A DNA stretch of 37,709 nucleotides. It comes from Planctomycetaceae bacterium (GTDB taxonomy: Bacteria > Planctomycetota > Planctomycetia > Pirellulales > Thermoguttaceae). This document shows, piece after piece, positions 1-7,138 of the stretch (positions are counted from its first letter, which is position 1; each line of letters begins with the position of its first letter). A program made the translations under genes and the position numbers. Under the pieces are notes generated by a model that was not told the origin of the DNA, searched no databases, and saw only the letters and a program-made list of their open reading frames with translations. The stretch lies in contig WRCR01000001.1 of assembly GCA_009783865.1 (NCBI GenBank), positions 1-37,709 on the forward strand, given 5' to 3'.

Positions 1-568
1 CTTCTTCGTAAAGCATGCGGATACGCTCGTATGTTTCGCTTGGAGTTGCGTAGCCGACGGTATCCGGTATATTGACAGTGGAAGCACCGGCGGCAATGAC
101 GGCTTCGACAACCCGGCAAAGATGTTCCCCTTCGGTTCTTGCGGCATCTTCGGCGGAGAACTCGACATCATCGCAAAACTGTCGGGCGTACTTCACACCG
201 GCGATTGCTTTTTCGACGTTTTCTTCTGTTGTATGTTTGAGTTTATATTCACGGTGTATCGGACTGGTTGCCAAAAAGACGTGGATGCGCGGCTGTTCTG
301 CGGACTTTAACGAAGCGGCTGCGGCTTCAATATCTTTTTCGACACATCGGGCAAGAGAGCAGACGCTGACACCGCGGACGGTTTGGGCGACTTTTTCGAT
401 GGATTCAAAGTCGCCGGGCGAAGCAATAGCGAAACCCGCTTCGATGATGTCAACGCCGAGTTCGGACAGCGCAACGGCGACCTGTAATTTTTCGTTGAGG
501 TTCATGCTTGCACCCGGCGATTGTTCTCCGTCCCGCAGGGTGGTATCGAAAATCTTGATAGTTCTCAT
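1..568 (-). CDS. leuA: 2-isopropylmalate synthase, N-terminal part (cut by window edge)
   Basis: LeuA condenses acetyl-CoA with 2-oxoisovalerate in the first committed step of leucine synthesis, in the cytoplasm. The 189 visible residues start at ATG 568 and run off the window at base 1. They carry the family hallmarks: DTTLRDGEQSPG near residue 8 (metal-binding Asp plus substrate Arg), an HREYKLKHT-like stretch, VEFSAEDAARTE and NIPDTVGYA, which belong to the HMGL-like TIM barrel. The C-terminal LeuA dimer and regulatory domain would lie outside. The start is set by the conserved MRTIKIFDTTLRDG beginning; no clear Shine-Dalgarno (SD) sequence precedes it. Homocitrate or citramalate synthase is less likely given this motif set. 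An inverted repeat sits in its upstream leader. Confidence 0.93.
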   Translation of the reverse strand, partial: MRTIKIFDTTLRDGEQSPGASMNLNEKLQVAVALSELGVDIIEAGFAIASPGDFESIEKVAQTVRGVSVCSLARCVEKDIEAAAASLKSAEQPRIHVFLATSPIHREYKLKHTTEENVEKAIAGVKYARQFCDDVEFSAEDAARTEGEHLCRVVEAVIAAGASTVNIPDTVGYATPSETYERIRMLYEE

Positions 569-620
569 TGTATCGTGAATTGAAAATCGTAAAATGTGTT
601 ACGGTTGGCATGATAACAGG

Positions 621-700
621 TTTGGCGGAATTTGCAATTCCGATGCGGGAAAGATTCGAAGGAGTTATCAATTCCTGCGAAATTTTGCACTTCCGCCAAA
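621..700. repeat. Inverted repeat in the leuA leader / upstream of the ParB cassette
   Basis: A perfect 10-bp inverted repeat (TTTGGCGGAA at 621-630, TTCCGCCAAA at 691-700) encloses 60 bases. The arms extend imperfectly inward (TTTGCAATTCC against GAAATTTTGCA). It lies 53 to 132 bases upstream of the leuA start on the minus strand and just before the candidate promoter of the plus-strand cassette. It could be a leader RNA fold, an operator or a small repeat. No leucine-codon leader peptide was recognised. The function is unknown. Confidence 0.45.
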
Positions 701-716
701 GTGGCACTTTTTGCTA

Positions 717-744
717 TTGCCAGCATTTTCAAGTGTGTTATTAT
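717..744 (+). promoter_or_regulatory. Candidate sigma-70 promoter of the ParB / MTase-like / radical SAM cassette
   Basis: TTGCCA at 717-722 matches 5 of 6 bases of the -35 consensus. TATTAT at 739-744 matches 5 of 6 of the -10 consensus. The spacer is 16 bases. The predicted transcript would begin near 751, about 40 bases before ATG 792, which argues against the longer upstream reading frame being translated. Confidence 0.45.
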
Positions 745-791
745 CTCCGCTACTGAAGCAGCATACCTCAAGAACCATTGGAAAAGATGCC

Positions 792-1385
792 ATGAACCTT
801 TCGTCGAATACTTTTGAGCATGAATCAACCGAACTACCGGTTTCACTGTTGAAGCCGACTCCGAACAATCCGAGGAAACGCGATAAACGAAGTCTCCGCG
901 AAATTGCAAAGTCAATCAAAAAGTTCGGCTTTGTCCAACCGATTGTCACCGACAAAGAATACAACATTATTATCGGACACGGACGTTTTGCAGCAGCAAA
1001 GCATCTTGGATACAAAACCGTTCCTGTTATCATTGCTAAAGGTCTAACGGAACAGCAACACAAACAATTACAAATTTCTGACAACCGCTTGTCCGAATTG
1101 TCGAGTTGGAACGATAGATTACTTGCCGAGATGCTCGAAGAAATGAATAACACGGCTCCTTTTGAAATACCTGGATATGATGCCAAAGACATCGAAAAAA
1201 TATTGGGAATTTCAGATTATCAACAGGCATTACGTGAATTACCGCCGCTATGCGCCGAACTTCCTGTCTATGAAGAATACCATCTTTTGATCAGTTGCAC
1301 ACGCGAACATTATGACCGATTTGTCGCTTTACGGGATTCACTTAAACATGAAACTTGGTGCGAATTAGAGGAGGCTTCTCGATGA
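792..1385 (+). CDS. Stand-alone ParB N-terminal (ParB/Srx-fold) domain protein
   Basis: This 197-residue protein resembles the ParB nuclease-like domain that is often attached to, or found next to, DNA modification methylases in phages and islands. The sequence shows a PVSLLKPTPNNPRK start, IREIAKS-like helices, the ParB box IIIGHGRFAAAKHLG at residues 60-73 and the ISDNRLSELSSW stretch at 95-106 typical of the methylase-linked subgroup. There is no helix-turn-helix or dimerisation domain of a chromosome-segregation ParB, and no methylase is fused. ATG 792 is chosen because homology begins there and a candidate promoter lies between it and the longer upstream frame. Its stop overlaps the start of the next gene (ATGA), which implies translational coupling. 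A DNA- or nucleotide-binding role is inferred. Confidence 0.8.
   Translation: MNLSSNTFEHESTELPVSLLKPTPNNPRKRDKRSLREIAKSIKKFGFVQPIVTDKEYNIIIGHGRFAAAKHLGYKTVPVIIAKGLTEQQHKQLQISDNRLSELSSWNDRLLAEMLEEMNNTAPFEIPGYDAKDIEKILGISDYQQALRELPPLCAELPVYEEYHLLISCTREHYDRFVALRDSLKHETWCELEEASR
1369..1374 (+). promoter_or_regulatory. Perfect Shine-Dalgarno that fixes the start of the MTase-like gene
   Basis: AGGAGG lies inside the last codons of the ParB-like gene, 7 bases before ATG 1382. It makes that ATG far more likely than the upstream GTG-type start at 1355. Confidence 0.8.
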
Positions 1386-1948
1386 CTTTGACAAAAACTG
1401 ACAATGACAATCTATCGAAAAAATTATCTATCCGCTTATTTGCAATAGACCGACTCCAAAAGTCCGAAACGGAACCTATCCGCGTTTTAGATTGTTTTGC
1501 TGGTGATGGATTGCTTTGGCATTACCTGAAGAAAGAGTCAGGGCATCTCATTAAACATGTCGGCATTGACACTTTGCCAAAGCAAGGTGCTCTCTATCTT
1601 GGTGACAATCGTCGGTATCTCCATCGTCTGTCGATTGACAATTACGATTTGATAGACATTGATGCATACGGGGTACCTTACTGCCAAATGAAAATCCTTG
1701 CAGAACACAACTACCGCGGCATTGTGGTAGGAACGTTCATTCAGTGTGTTTACGGCGGTCTTCCGTATGCGATGCTTGAAGACATCGGCTATTCCCGACC
1801 AATGGTCCAAAAAATAACAAAATTATTTTTCAGTAAAGGTTGGAACAAATGTGCGGCATTTCTTCGGCTTCTCGGTTATGAAGAGGTTTATGTTTACCAT
1901 TGTGCCAACAAGCATTATTTCTGTTGCATTCCAACAAATAACGGATAA
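1382..1948 (+). CDS. Degenerate class I SAM-methyltransferase-like protein (Trm1-like motifs)
   Basis: This 188-residue protein has a Rossmann methyltransferase outline. Motif I is VLDCFAGDG at residues 35-43, the acidic end of beta-2 is HVGIDT at 59-64, and the motif IV position reads DLIDIDAYGVP at 89-99. The last stretch resembles the DLIDxDPFG-type motif of Trm1 tRNA guanine-N2 methyltransferases, but Ala replaces the usual Pro. It is much shorter than full Trm1 and has no obvious target-recognition domain. The gene overlaps the ParB-like stop by ATGA and is followed after 47 bases by the radical SAM gene, so the three are probably one operon. It could be an active nucleic-acid methylase using the ParB-like protein for recognition, or a SAM-binding protein that has lost methyl transfer. 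The methyltransferase fold is a fairly safe call; the substrate is unknown. Confidence 0.65.
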   Translation: MTLTKTDNDNLSKKLSIRLFAIDRLQKSETEPIRVLDCFAGDGLLWHYLKKESGHLIKHVGIDTLPKQGALYLGDNRRYLHRLSIDNYDLIDIDAYGVPYCQMKILAEHNYRGIVVGTFIQCVYGGLPYAMLEDIGYSRPMVQKITKLFFSKGWNKCAAFLRLLGYEEVYVYHCANKHYFCCIPTNNG

Positions 1949-1995
1949 AATGCTGTCGTGAAAAAAATTGTAATTCACTGCGTTACGGAGTCCTT

Positions 1996-2721
1996 ATGTC
2001 GATAATCTACGCACCGCGCGGCAAAGCATTGGAATACAGCGATTTGGCGGCAAATCTATACACCGGCTGTTCGCACGGGTGCCGATACTGCTACTGTCCA
2101 GCAATTCTACGGATGAAACTCGACGAATGGACAAACGATCCGAAACCGCGACGGGATATTTTGAACCAACTCGACCGCAATGCCGCAAAGATACACGGCG
2201 ACAAACGGGAAATCCTGCTCAGTTTTATGAGCGACCCGTATCACAGTGACGGTGCCGCTATAGTTACCCGCCAAGCATTATTGATTTTAGAACGGCACGG
2301 CTTGCAGGTTCAGGTTCTCACGAAAGGCGGCAAACGGAGTATCGGCGACTTCGACATCTTGGCACGTAACAACTGGAAGTTCGGTTCGACTATCATTTTT
2401 CGTAACGAAAAACTACGTGAAAAATGGGAACCCGGTGCCACTCCGATTGATGAACGAATCGAAACGGTTCGGGAAGCCCATCGGCAAAGAATTTTCACTT
2501 GGGTATCGGTAGAACCGGTTGTCGATGCCGACGAAGCCCTTGCCGTCATGCGGGAACTGCGGGATGTTGTAGACCTCTGGAAGGTTGGCAAACTGAATCA
2601 CGACAAGGAACGCGAAGCCGCTATCGACTGGAAGAAGTTTCTGGACGATACCGAAAAAGTCCTCGCCGGAAAGAAGTTTATCATCAAGAAAGACCTCGAA
2701 AAATTCCGAGATAAGTCGTAA
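1996..2721 (+). CDS. SPL-type radical SAM protein
   Basis: This 241-residue protein belongs to the spore-photoproduct-lyase-like radical SAM group that is common in phages and mobile islands. The [4Fe-4S] ligands are Cys25, Cys29 and Cys32 in the CSHGCRYC motif, close to the N-terminus. Other family stretches are LLSFMSDPYH, LTKGGKRS, FGSTIIF, WVSVEPVVDADEAL, WKVGKLNH and a C-terminal FIIKKDLEKFR. GGAG lies about 7 bases before ATG 1996. The protein should cleave SAM to a 5'-deoxyadenosyl radical, but the substrate of this subfamily is not known to me. Its place behind a ParB-like and a methylase-like protein suggests nucleic-acid modification or repair, which is inference. It converges on the restriction endonuclease gene with a 40-base gap and no clear terminator. 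Confidence 0.85.
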   Translation: MSIIYAPRGKALEYSDLAANLYTGCSHGCRYCYCPAILRMKLDEWTNDPKPRRDILNQLDRNAAKIHGDKREILLSFMSDPYHSDGAAIVTRQALLILERHGLQVQVLTKGGKRSIGDFDILARNNWKFGSTIIFRNEKLREKWEPGATPIDERIETVREAHRQRIFTWVSVEPVVDADEALAVMRELRDVVDLWKVGKLNHDKEREAAIDWKKFLDDTEKVLAGKKFIIKKDLEKFRDKS

Positions 2722-2761
2722 GTGGTGTATTTGCCGCCGACCGCCGTGCAACAAAGTGCTT

Positions 2762-3523
2762 TTAATTTTCAATACTAAATTTCGCAGACCGTTCCAATTT
2801 TATACTGTTGTAATCCATTTCGTCTGCAAAATTAAACTGCCAAAGAGAAAAACAGTCATTTCGCCGTTCAAAGAATAAAGTTTTAACCTGTTTATTTGTA
2901 TGTTGCTGCCACTGCCGGAACGGATAAAACAACTGCCGAATTATTGTATTTGCCGTATACGAATTCTTCGCTTCAACAAGAACAACTTGATTGCGTCCTT
3001 CGTATCCCGCATCGACTTCCGTCTGCACACTTTTTGCGGTCAATTCAAATTTGCCGACACGATATGAAAACTCCGGTGTGTATTTTCGCCCTCGAATTGT
3101 CAAGACAAGCGATTCATCGTCGGCAAAAGTTCGTATCAAACTTGCAGCATAAGCAAAGTCGATGTGCTGCATTTCCGAATCGCCGATATTTGACGTATCA
3201 GGAACGAAATCCAATTTCGAGCGGTAAATTTTGACTTCATTTTCAATCGGCGGAATGTCAATATATCCTTCGCCCTTGACGATAACAAACCGTCCGTTAT
3301 GCACAGGCAAGATAAATAAACCGTTCTCAATAAACACGTCCGGTCTATCTTCCCGGCTGTCTTGCTTGCATAACACTCTAACTTCACGCTCGCCGGTTGT
3401 TGTAAAATGGGCGGTTGCTTTCTTGATTTGTTCAGCCGACAATTCAAACGGTTCGGCATCAAAGTTGTGTTTATGAATTTTATACTTATCAAAAATTGCT
3501 TTCCACGCCGTACTTGATGCCAT
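2762..3523 (-). CDS. Type II restriction endonuclease, PD-(D/E)XK (DUF6997-like)
   Basis: This 253-residue protein sits directly behind an adenine methylase and is the natural restriction partner. A PD-(D/E)XK active site is visible as Asp171, Glu184 and Lys186 (EVDAGYEG... then LVEAK), with Glu169 as a possible extra ligand. The C-terminal stretch QLFYPFRQW followed by a basic segment resembles endonucleases placed in DUF6997, which is a recollection and not a search result. The start is ATG 3523. Its SD (AGGATAA on the minus strand) overlaps the methylase stop at 3528-3530, so restriction is translated only after modification, a coupling that protects the host. The recognition sequence cannot be read from the sequence. 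Gene order on the minus strand is methylase then nuclease with 4 bases between them. Confidence 0.8.
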   Translation of the reverse strand: MASSTAWKAIFDKYKIHKHNFDAEPFELSAEQIKKATAHFTTTGEREVRVLCKQDSREDRPDVFIENGLFILPVHNGRFVIVKGEGYIDIPPIENEVKIYRSKLDFVPDTSNIGDSEMQHIDFAYAASLIRTFADDESLVLTIRGRKYTPEFSYRVGKFELTAKSVQTEVDAGYEGRNQVVLVEAKNSYTANTIIRQLFYPFRQWQQHTNKQVKTLFFERRNDCFSLWQFNFADEMDYNSIKLERSAKFSIEN

Positions 3524-3527
3524 AGTA

Positions 3528-4385
3528 TTATCCTATAAGTTTTCGTTGGCTTTGCGCTTGTTCAATGCGGCTTATCGTTAATTCTAAAAATTCTTTATCA
3601 ATATCAATTCCGATATATTTCCGCTGTCCGATAATGCTTGCTGCCGCGCCGGTTGTGCCTCCGCCGTTAAAAGGGTCGAGAATAACTGAACCGGCATTCG
3701 TAGATGCTGTTATCACACGAATTAACAAAGTTAACGGCTTTTGCGTGGGATGTTTGCCGAATATCTTTTCTGACTTTGGGGCAGAATTGATACCCCAGAC
3801 CGTCCGCATTTGTTTGCCGGCGTTTTTGAATTTATCGCTTTGGTCGTTAGTACTTTTCATAGCGTCGTAATTGAAAATGTATTTTGACCTCTTGTCTTTC
3901 ACCGCCCAGATAAGTGTTTCGTGGCTATGTGCAAACGTCTTGCAAGCAAGATTCGGGGCGGCATTGGGTTTGTACCATGTTATATCGTTGAGTATATGAA
4001 ATCCTAACTTCTGCAATAGATAACCGCACTGAAAAATGTTATGGCTTGTTCCGCTAATCCAAATCGTTCCGCTCGGTTTGAGAATGCGTCGGCATTCACT
4101 AATCCATCTTTCGTGAAATTCGACATCTTGTTCGAAACCGTTGCTTTTGTCCCACTTACCTTTGTTGACCTTGACCATTTTTCCCGCTTGACAGGTAATT
4201 CCGTCATTCGACAAATGATACGGCGGGTCGGCAAAAATCATATCAACAAAACTATCGGGCAATGTCTGCATTACGGCAAGACAGTCTCCGTGATACAAAC
4301 ATATGCTGTCTGTATCATAAAAAACGTCTAACGGTATCGGCGACGATTTTAGTGTTTTCATAATAACTTGTCCAATATCTTTCAT
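3528..4385 (-). CDS. Beta-class DNA N6-adenine (or N4-cytosine) methyltransferase
   Basis: This 285-residue type II modification methylase has the beta-class motif order. The catalytic motif IV DPPY (residues 53-56 in MIFADPPYHLSND) comes first and the SAM-binding motif I LDPFNGGGTTG (from residue 236) is near the C-terminus, followed by YIGIDIDKEF. The target domain lies between them, and KHPTQKP is the usual segment before motif I. DPPY favours adenine N6 methylation. A second start at ATG 4361 (residue 9) would give 277 residues. It is preferred if the candidate promoter at 4384-4412 is real, because ATG 4385 overlaps that -10 box. The endonuclease gene follows 4 bases after the stop. The pair looks intact. 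Confidence 0.9.
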   Translation of the reverse strand: MKDIGQVIMKTLKSSPIPLDVFYDTDSICLYHGDCLAVMQTLPDSFVDMIFADPPYHLSNDGITCQAGKMVKVNKGKWDKSNGFEQDVEFHERWISECRRILKPSGTIWISGTSHNIFQCGYLLQKLGFHILNDITWYKPNAAPNLACKTFAHSHETLIWAVKDKRSKYIFNYDAMKSTNDQSDKFKNAGKQMRTVWGINSAPKSEKIFGKHPTQKPLTLLIRVITASTNAGSVILDPFNGGGTTGAAASIIGQRKYIGIDIDKEFLELTISRIEQAQSQRKLIG

Positions 4386-4412
4386 TATGCGCTATTTTAT
4401 GTAAATAATCAA
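4384..4412 (-). promoter_or_regulatory. Candidate promoter of the adenine methylase / endonuclease pair
   Basis: Read on the minus strand, TTGATT (4407-4412) and CATAAT (4384-4389) are separated by 17 bases, matching 4 of 6 and 5 of 6 consensus bases. The -10 box overlaps ATG 4385, which would make ATG 4361 the true methylase start on a nearly leaderless transcript. Confidence 0.4.
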
Positions 4413-4493
4413 GCGCCTCTTGCATTCCCATTTTGCTTCGGTTAAAATCATCTCGGTATTTTCGAAAACGTCCCTCTAACTCTCAATACTAAT

Positions 4494-5396
4494 ATGAAAC
4501 GGCGTGAATTTTTAGGAGCGGCAGCACTAGGAGCAAGTTGCTTAAGCGTCCCGCTATTGAACAGCAATGCGGCATCCGCACAGGAAAAGAAATCGTTCTC
4601 CGACATGGTACAGTTGACGAAAGAAATCAAATGCACCCGGCTCGGAATGGGAACCGGTATGCGCGGCGGCAATAGGATTTCCGATACCGTGCGGGCGGGA
4701 TGGAAAAAAAGCATCGAATTAATCAACTTCGCCTACGACAACGGTATTCGGTTTTACGACTGCGCCGATATGTACGGCACACATCAGATAGTTGCGGAAG
4801 CATTAAAAGACAAACCGCGTGATAGTTATACACTGGTCACCAAAGTTTGGCTTCATCCCCGCGGCGGCTTGCCCGAAAAGGAACGGTTGCCGCCGGAAGA
4901 AACCACACAGCGTTTTCTGCGGGAACTCCGTACCGATTACATCGATATACTGCAAATCCACTACATAACAACCGATGATTGGACTTCCGTCTTTGCCGAA
5001 GCAATGGAAGGTATGGAACGCATGAAAAAGAAAGGAATAATCCGCTCGCACGGCATTAGTTCGCATTCGCATCTTGCGGCGGAGATGTCCGCTAAAACGC
5101 CGTGGGTCGATACGATTCACGTCCGCATCAACAGCGAAGGAATGAACATGGACGGCGACAAAGACGATGCGAAGAAACGCGTTGCCGAATGTGTCCGTAC
5201 AACGAAATTAGCACACGATGCTGGTAAGGGAATTATCGCTATGAAGGTCTTCGGCGAAGGCAAAATGAAGGACGATGCCGAAATGCGGAAACGTTCCGTG
5301 CGTTTCGTCCGCGACTGCGGCTGCGTCGATGTGCTGATTGCCGCCTTCGATGAAAAAGAACATATCACCGAGTTTATTGAAAATTATCAATCATGA
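4494..5396 (+). CDS. Tat-exported aldo-keto reductase family protein
   Basis: This 300-residue protein begins with a twin-arginine signal (MKRREFLG, then a hydrophobic stretch and AASAQ at residues 26-30), so it is probably exported folded. The aldo-keto reductase barrel is recognisable. The catalytic tetrad is Asp89 and Tyr94 (FYDCADMYG), Lys117 (VTKVWL) and His156 (LQIHY). The family reduces carbonyls with NAD(P)H. An extracytoplasmic member must either carry its cofactor out through Tat or act differently; Tat-tagged aldo-keto reductases are common in Planctomycetes. The start has no good SD. The stop overlaps the next start as ATGA, so the gene is coupled to the downstream esterase. The substrate is unknown, but the neighbour suggests sugar or aromatic-ester metabolism. 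Confidence 0.85.
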   Translation: MKRREFLGAAALGASCLSVPLLNSNAASAQEKKSFSDMVQLTKEIKCTRLGMGTGMRGGNRISDTVRAGWKKSIELINFAYDNGIRFYDCADMYGTHQIVAEALKDKPRDSYTLVTKVWLHPRGGLPEKERLPPEETTQRFLRELRTDYIDILQIHYITTDDWTSVFAEAMEGMERMKKKGIIRSHGISSHSHLAAEMSAKTPWVDTIHVRINSEGMNMDGDKDDAKKRVAECVRTTKLAHDAGKGIIAMKVFGEGKMKDDAEMRKRSVRFVRDCGCVDVLIAAFDEKEHITEFIENYQS

Positions 5397-6289
5397 AACA
5401 CATCGCCTTAATATCGTTTTTCGTTTGCATCTTGTTATCCGCAGCAGCGGTTTCCGCTCAGGAACTAAAACTCTGGAGCGGTACCGCGCCGGGTGAAGTT
5501 GCCGGTACCGTCGGCGAAGAAAAAGCCGAACCCGGAAAAGAATCAATACCGATAATCCTGGTCAGCAACGTCACTGTTCCGGCGTTGACCGTTTTCCAAC
5601 CGGAAGCGGACAAAGCAAACGGGACTTGCATCGTGATTTTTCCCGGCGGCGGATATAATATCCTCGCTTATAATCACGAAGGAACCGAAATCGCACAGTA
5701 TTTCAATTCGCTCGGTATTACTGCCGTTGTTGTGAAATACCGTGTTCCCCGAAGGAAGGATTTGCCGAAACATTTACCGCCGCTGCAAGACGCACAGCGT
5801 GCTATGCGGCTTGTCAAACAGAATGCGGAAGCATGGAAAATCGACCCGAAAAAAATCGGCGCAATGGGTTTTTCTGCCGGAGCGCATCTAACGATGATGC
5901 TTGCAACACATTATGACGAAAGAACTTACGAACCGCAGGACGATGCCGATAAATTGAGTGCGAGACCGGCGTTTGCTTGTCCGATTTATCTCGCTTATGC
6001 TTTGGGCGAAGACCACGGCAAGGACAACATCGATGCACCGCTTGTCGAAGAAGTAACGGTGACGAAAGAAACGCCGCCGATGTTTCTGTCCGTTACTGAT
6101 GACGACCGCGTCAATCCGATGGGCAGCGTTCAACTTTATATCGAATTACGAAAGAACAAGATTCCTTGCGAACTGCATGTTTTCGTCAAAGGCGGTCACG
6201 GCTATGGTATCCGCAGTGATAAAGGTCCCGCAGCCGAGTGGAATGTTCTTTGCGGAAAGTGGTTAAAACAAATGGGATTTATTCCGTAA
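5393..6289 (+). CDS. Secreted alpha/beta-hydrolase esterase (acetyl-xylan / feruloyl-esterase-like)
   Basis: This 298-residue protein has a Sec signal peptide (hydrophobic residues 4-20, then VSAQ ending at 23). The hydrolase core shows the oxyanion stretch FPGGGYN at 83-89, the nucleophile elbow GFSAG with Ser161, a probable acid in VTDDDRVNP (236-238) and the catalytic His269 in GGHGYG. This pattern fits the BD-FAE / acetyl-xylan-esterase-like group that removes acyl decorations from plant polysaccharides. It starts within the stop of the aldo-keto reductase gene (ATGA), and 20 bases separate it from the LutA-like gene, so the three are probably cotranscribed. A general carboxylesterase acting on another ester is also possible. 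Confidence 0.85.
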   Translation: MKHIALISFFVCILLSAAAVSAQELKLWSGTAPGEVAGTVGEEKAEPGKESIPIILVSNVTVPALTVFQPEADKANGTCIVIFPGGGYNILAYNHEGTEIAQYFNSLGITAVVVKYRVPRRKDLPKHLPPLQDAQRAMRLVKQNAEAWKIDPKKIGAMGFSAGAHLTMMLATHYDERTYEPQDDADKLSARPAFACPIYLAYALGEDHGKDNIDAPLVEEVTVTKETPPMFLSVTDDDRVNPMGSVQLYIELRKNKIPCELHVFVKGGHGYGIRSDKGPAAEWNVLCGKWLKQMGFIP

Positions 6290-6309
6290 TCCATTAACTT
6301 GTCAATTTC

Positions 6310-7095
6310 ATGTCAAACGTTATTACCCGCGACCCCGTTTTGCGTTCCTATCCGAAATGGGATTATCCGAAGTATGAGCAGCGCGAAACCGTTGCTTTGT
6401 TTATTCCTTGTTTTATCGACCAGTTTTTTCCTTCAGCCGGTAAGGCGATGGTAAAAGTTCTTGAGAACGAAGGCATACCGCTGGAGTTTCCCGCAGAGCA
6501 GACCTGCTGCGGACAAGCGGCGTTCAACAGCGGTTATTGGGACGAAGCCCAAACCGTCATGGAACATTTCGTACAGGTATTTGACAAGTACACGTGGATA
6601 GTTACGCCGTCAACATCATGCGCAGCGATGTGCCGGGTATTCTTCGGACAACTTGCGCCGAATTCCAAAGGAGCGGAACTTGGCAAACGGGTCTTTGAAA
6701 TCAGCGAATTTCTTGTGAACTGTTTGGGGAAGAGTGATTTCGGGGCAAAGTTAGAGAAGCCGCTCAAGACGGCGTTGCACATCGGCTGTCACGGACGGCG
6801 TGAGTTGGGTATAGTCGAACAGCCGCTGCAACTTTTGCAAAACATCAAGGGAGTGGAATACACGCCGTTGCCGTATATGGAAGAATGCTGCGGCTTCGGC
6901 GGAACGTTCAGTGTGAAAATGGCGGGTACTTCGATTGCAATGGGAAAACGCAAAGTGCAGAGCATCATCGAAAGCGGCTGCGAAATTATTGCAACAGTGG
7001 ACTTGAGTTGCGCAATGCACTTCAGCGGTATAATGCAGAAAGACCCGGCGGTTAAGAACATCCCCGTCGTTCACGTTTGCGAATTACTCGTTTAG
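6310..7095 (+). CDS. LutA/LldE-like Fe-S oxidoreductase, two CCG domains
   Basis: This 261-residue cytoplasmic protein is built from two cysteine-rich CCG domains. The first has Cys34 (FIPCFID) and Cys66-Cys67-Gly68 (EQTCCGQAAF). The second has Cys160 (IGCHGRREL) and Cys193-Cys194-Gly195 (EECCGFGG), with further cysteines in SGCE and LSCAMHF. This is the architecture and length of LutA/YkgE, one subunit of the three-part L-lactate oxidation complex, and of related heterodisulfide-reductase-like electron carriers. No LutB or LutC partner is in this window, so the lactate role is inferred from family only. It is the last gene of the reductase-esterase operon, and its stop lies inside the terminator stem. 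Confidence 0.85.
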   Translation: MSNVITRDPVLRSYPKWDYPKYEQRETVALFIPCFIDQFFPSAGKAMVKVLENEGIPLEFPAEQTCCGQAAFNSGYWDEAQTVMEHFVQVFDKYTWIVTPSTSCAAMCRVFFGQLAPNSKGAELGKRVFEISEFLVNCLGKSDFGAKLEKPLKTALHIGCHGRRELGIVEQPLQLLQNIKGVEYTPLPYMEECCGFGGTFSVKMAGTSIAMGKRKVQSIIESGCEIIATVDLSCAMHFSGIMQKDPAVKNIPVVHVCELLV

Positions 7096-7134
7096 CGTGC
7101 GGTTCGTAAAACCGCACGCTAAACGTAGTTTTTT
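7091..7134 (+). terminator. Rho-independent terminator after the LutA-like gene
   Basis: A perfect 14-bp stem (TTTAGCGTGCGGTT at 7091-7104 and AACCGCACGCTAAA at 7110-7123) with a 5-base loop is followed by a run of seven T at 7128-7134. The left arm includes the stop codon of the LutA-like gene. On the minus strand the hairpin is also downstream of the autotransporter stop but lacks a trailing T-run, so efficient termination there is less certain. Confidence 0.88.
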
Positions 7135-7138
7135 TATA

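Noticed and set aside
594..791. Longer N-terminal extension of the ParB-like gene
   Set aside because: The added residues are not ParB-like, and a good promoter candidate with the inverted repeat lies inside this stretch.
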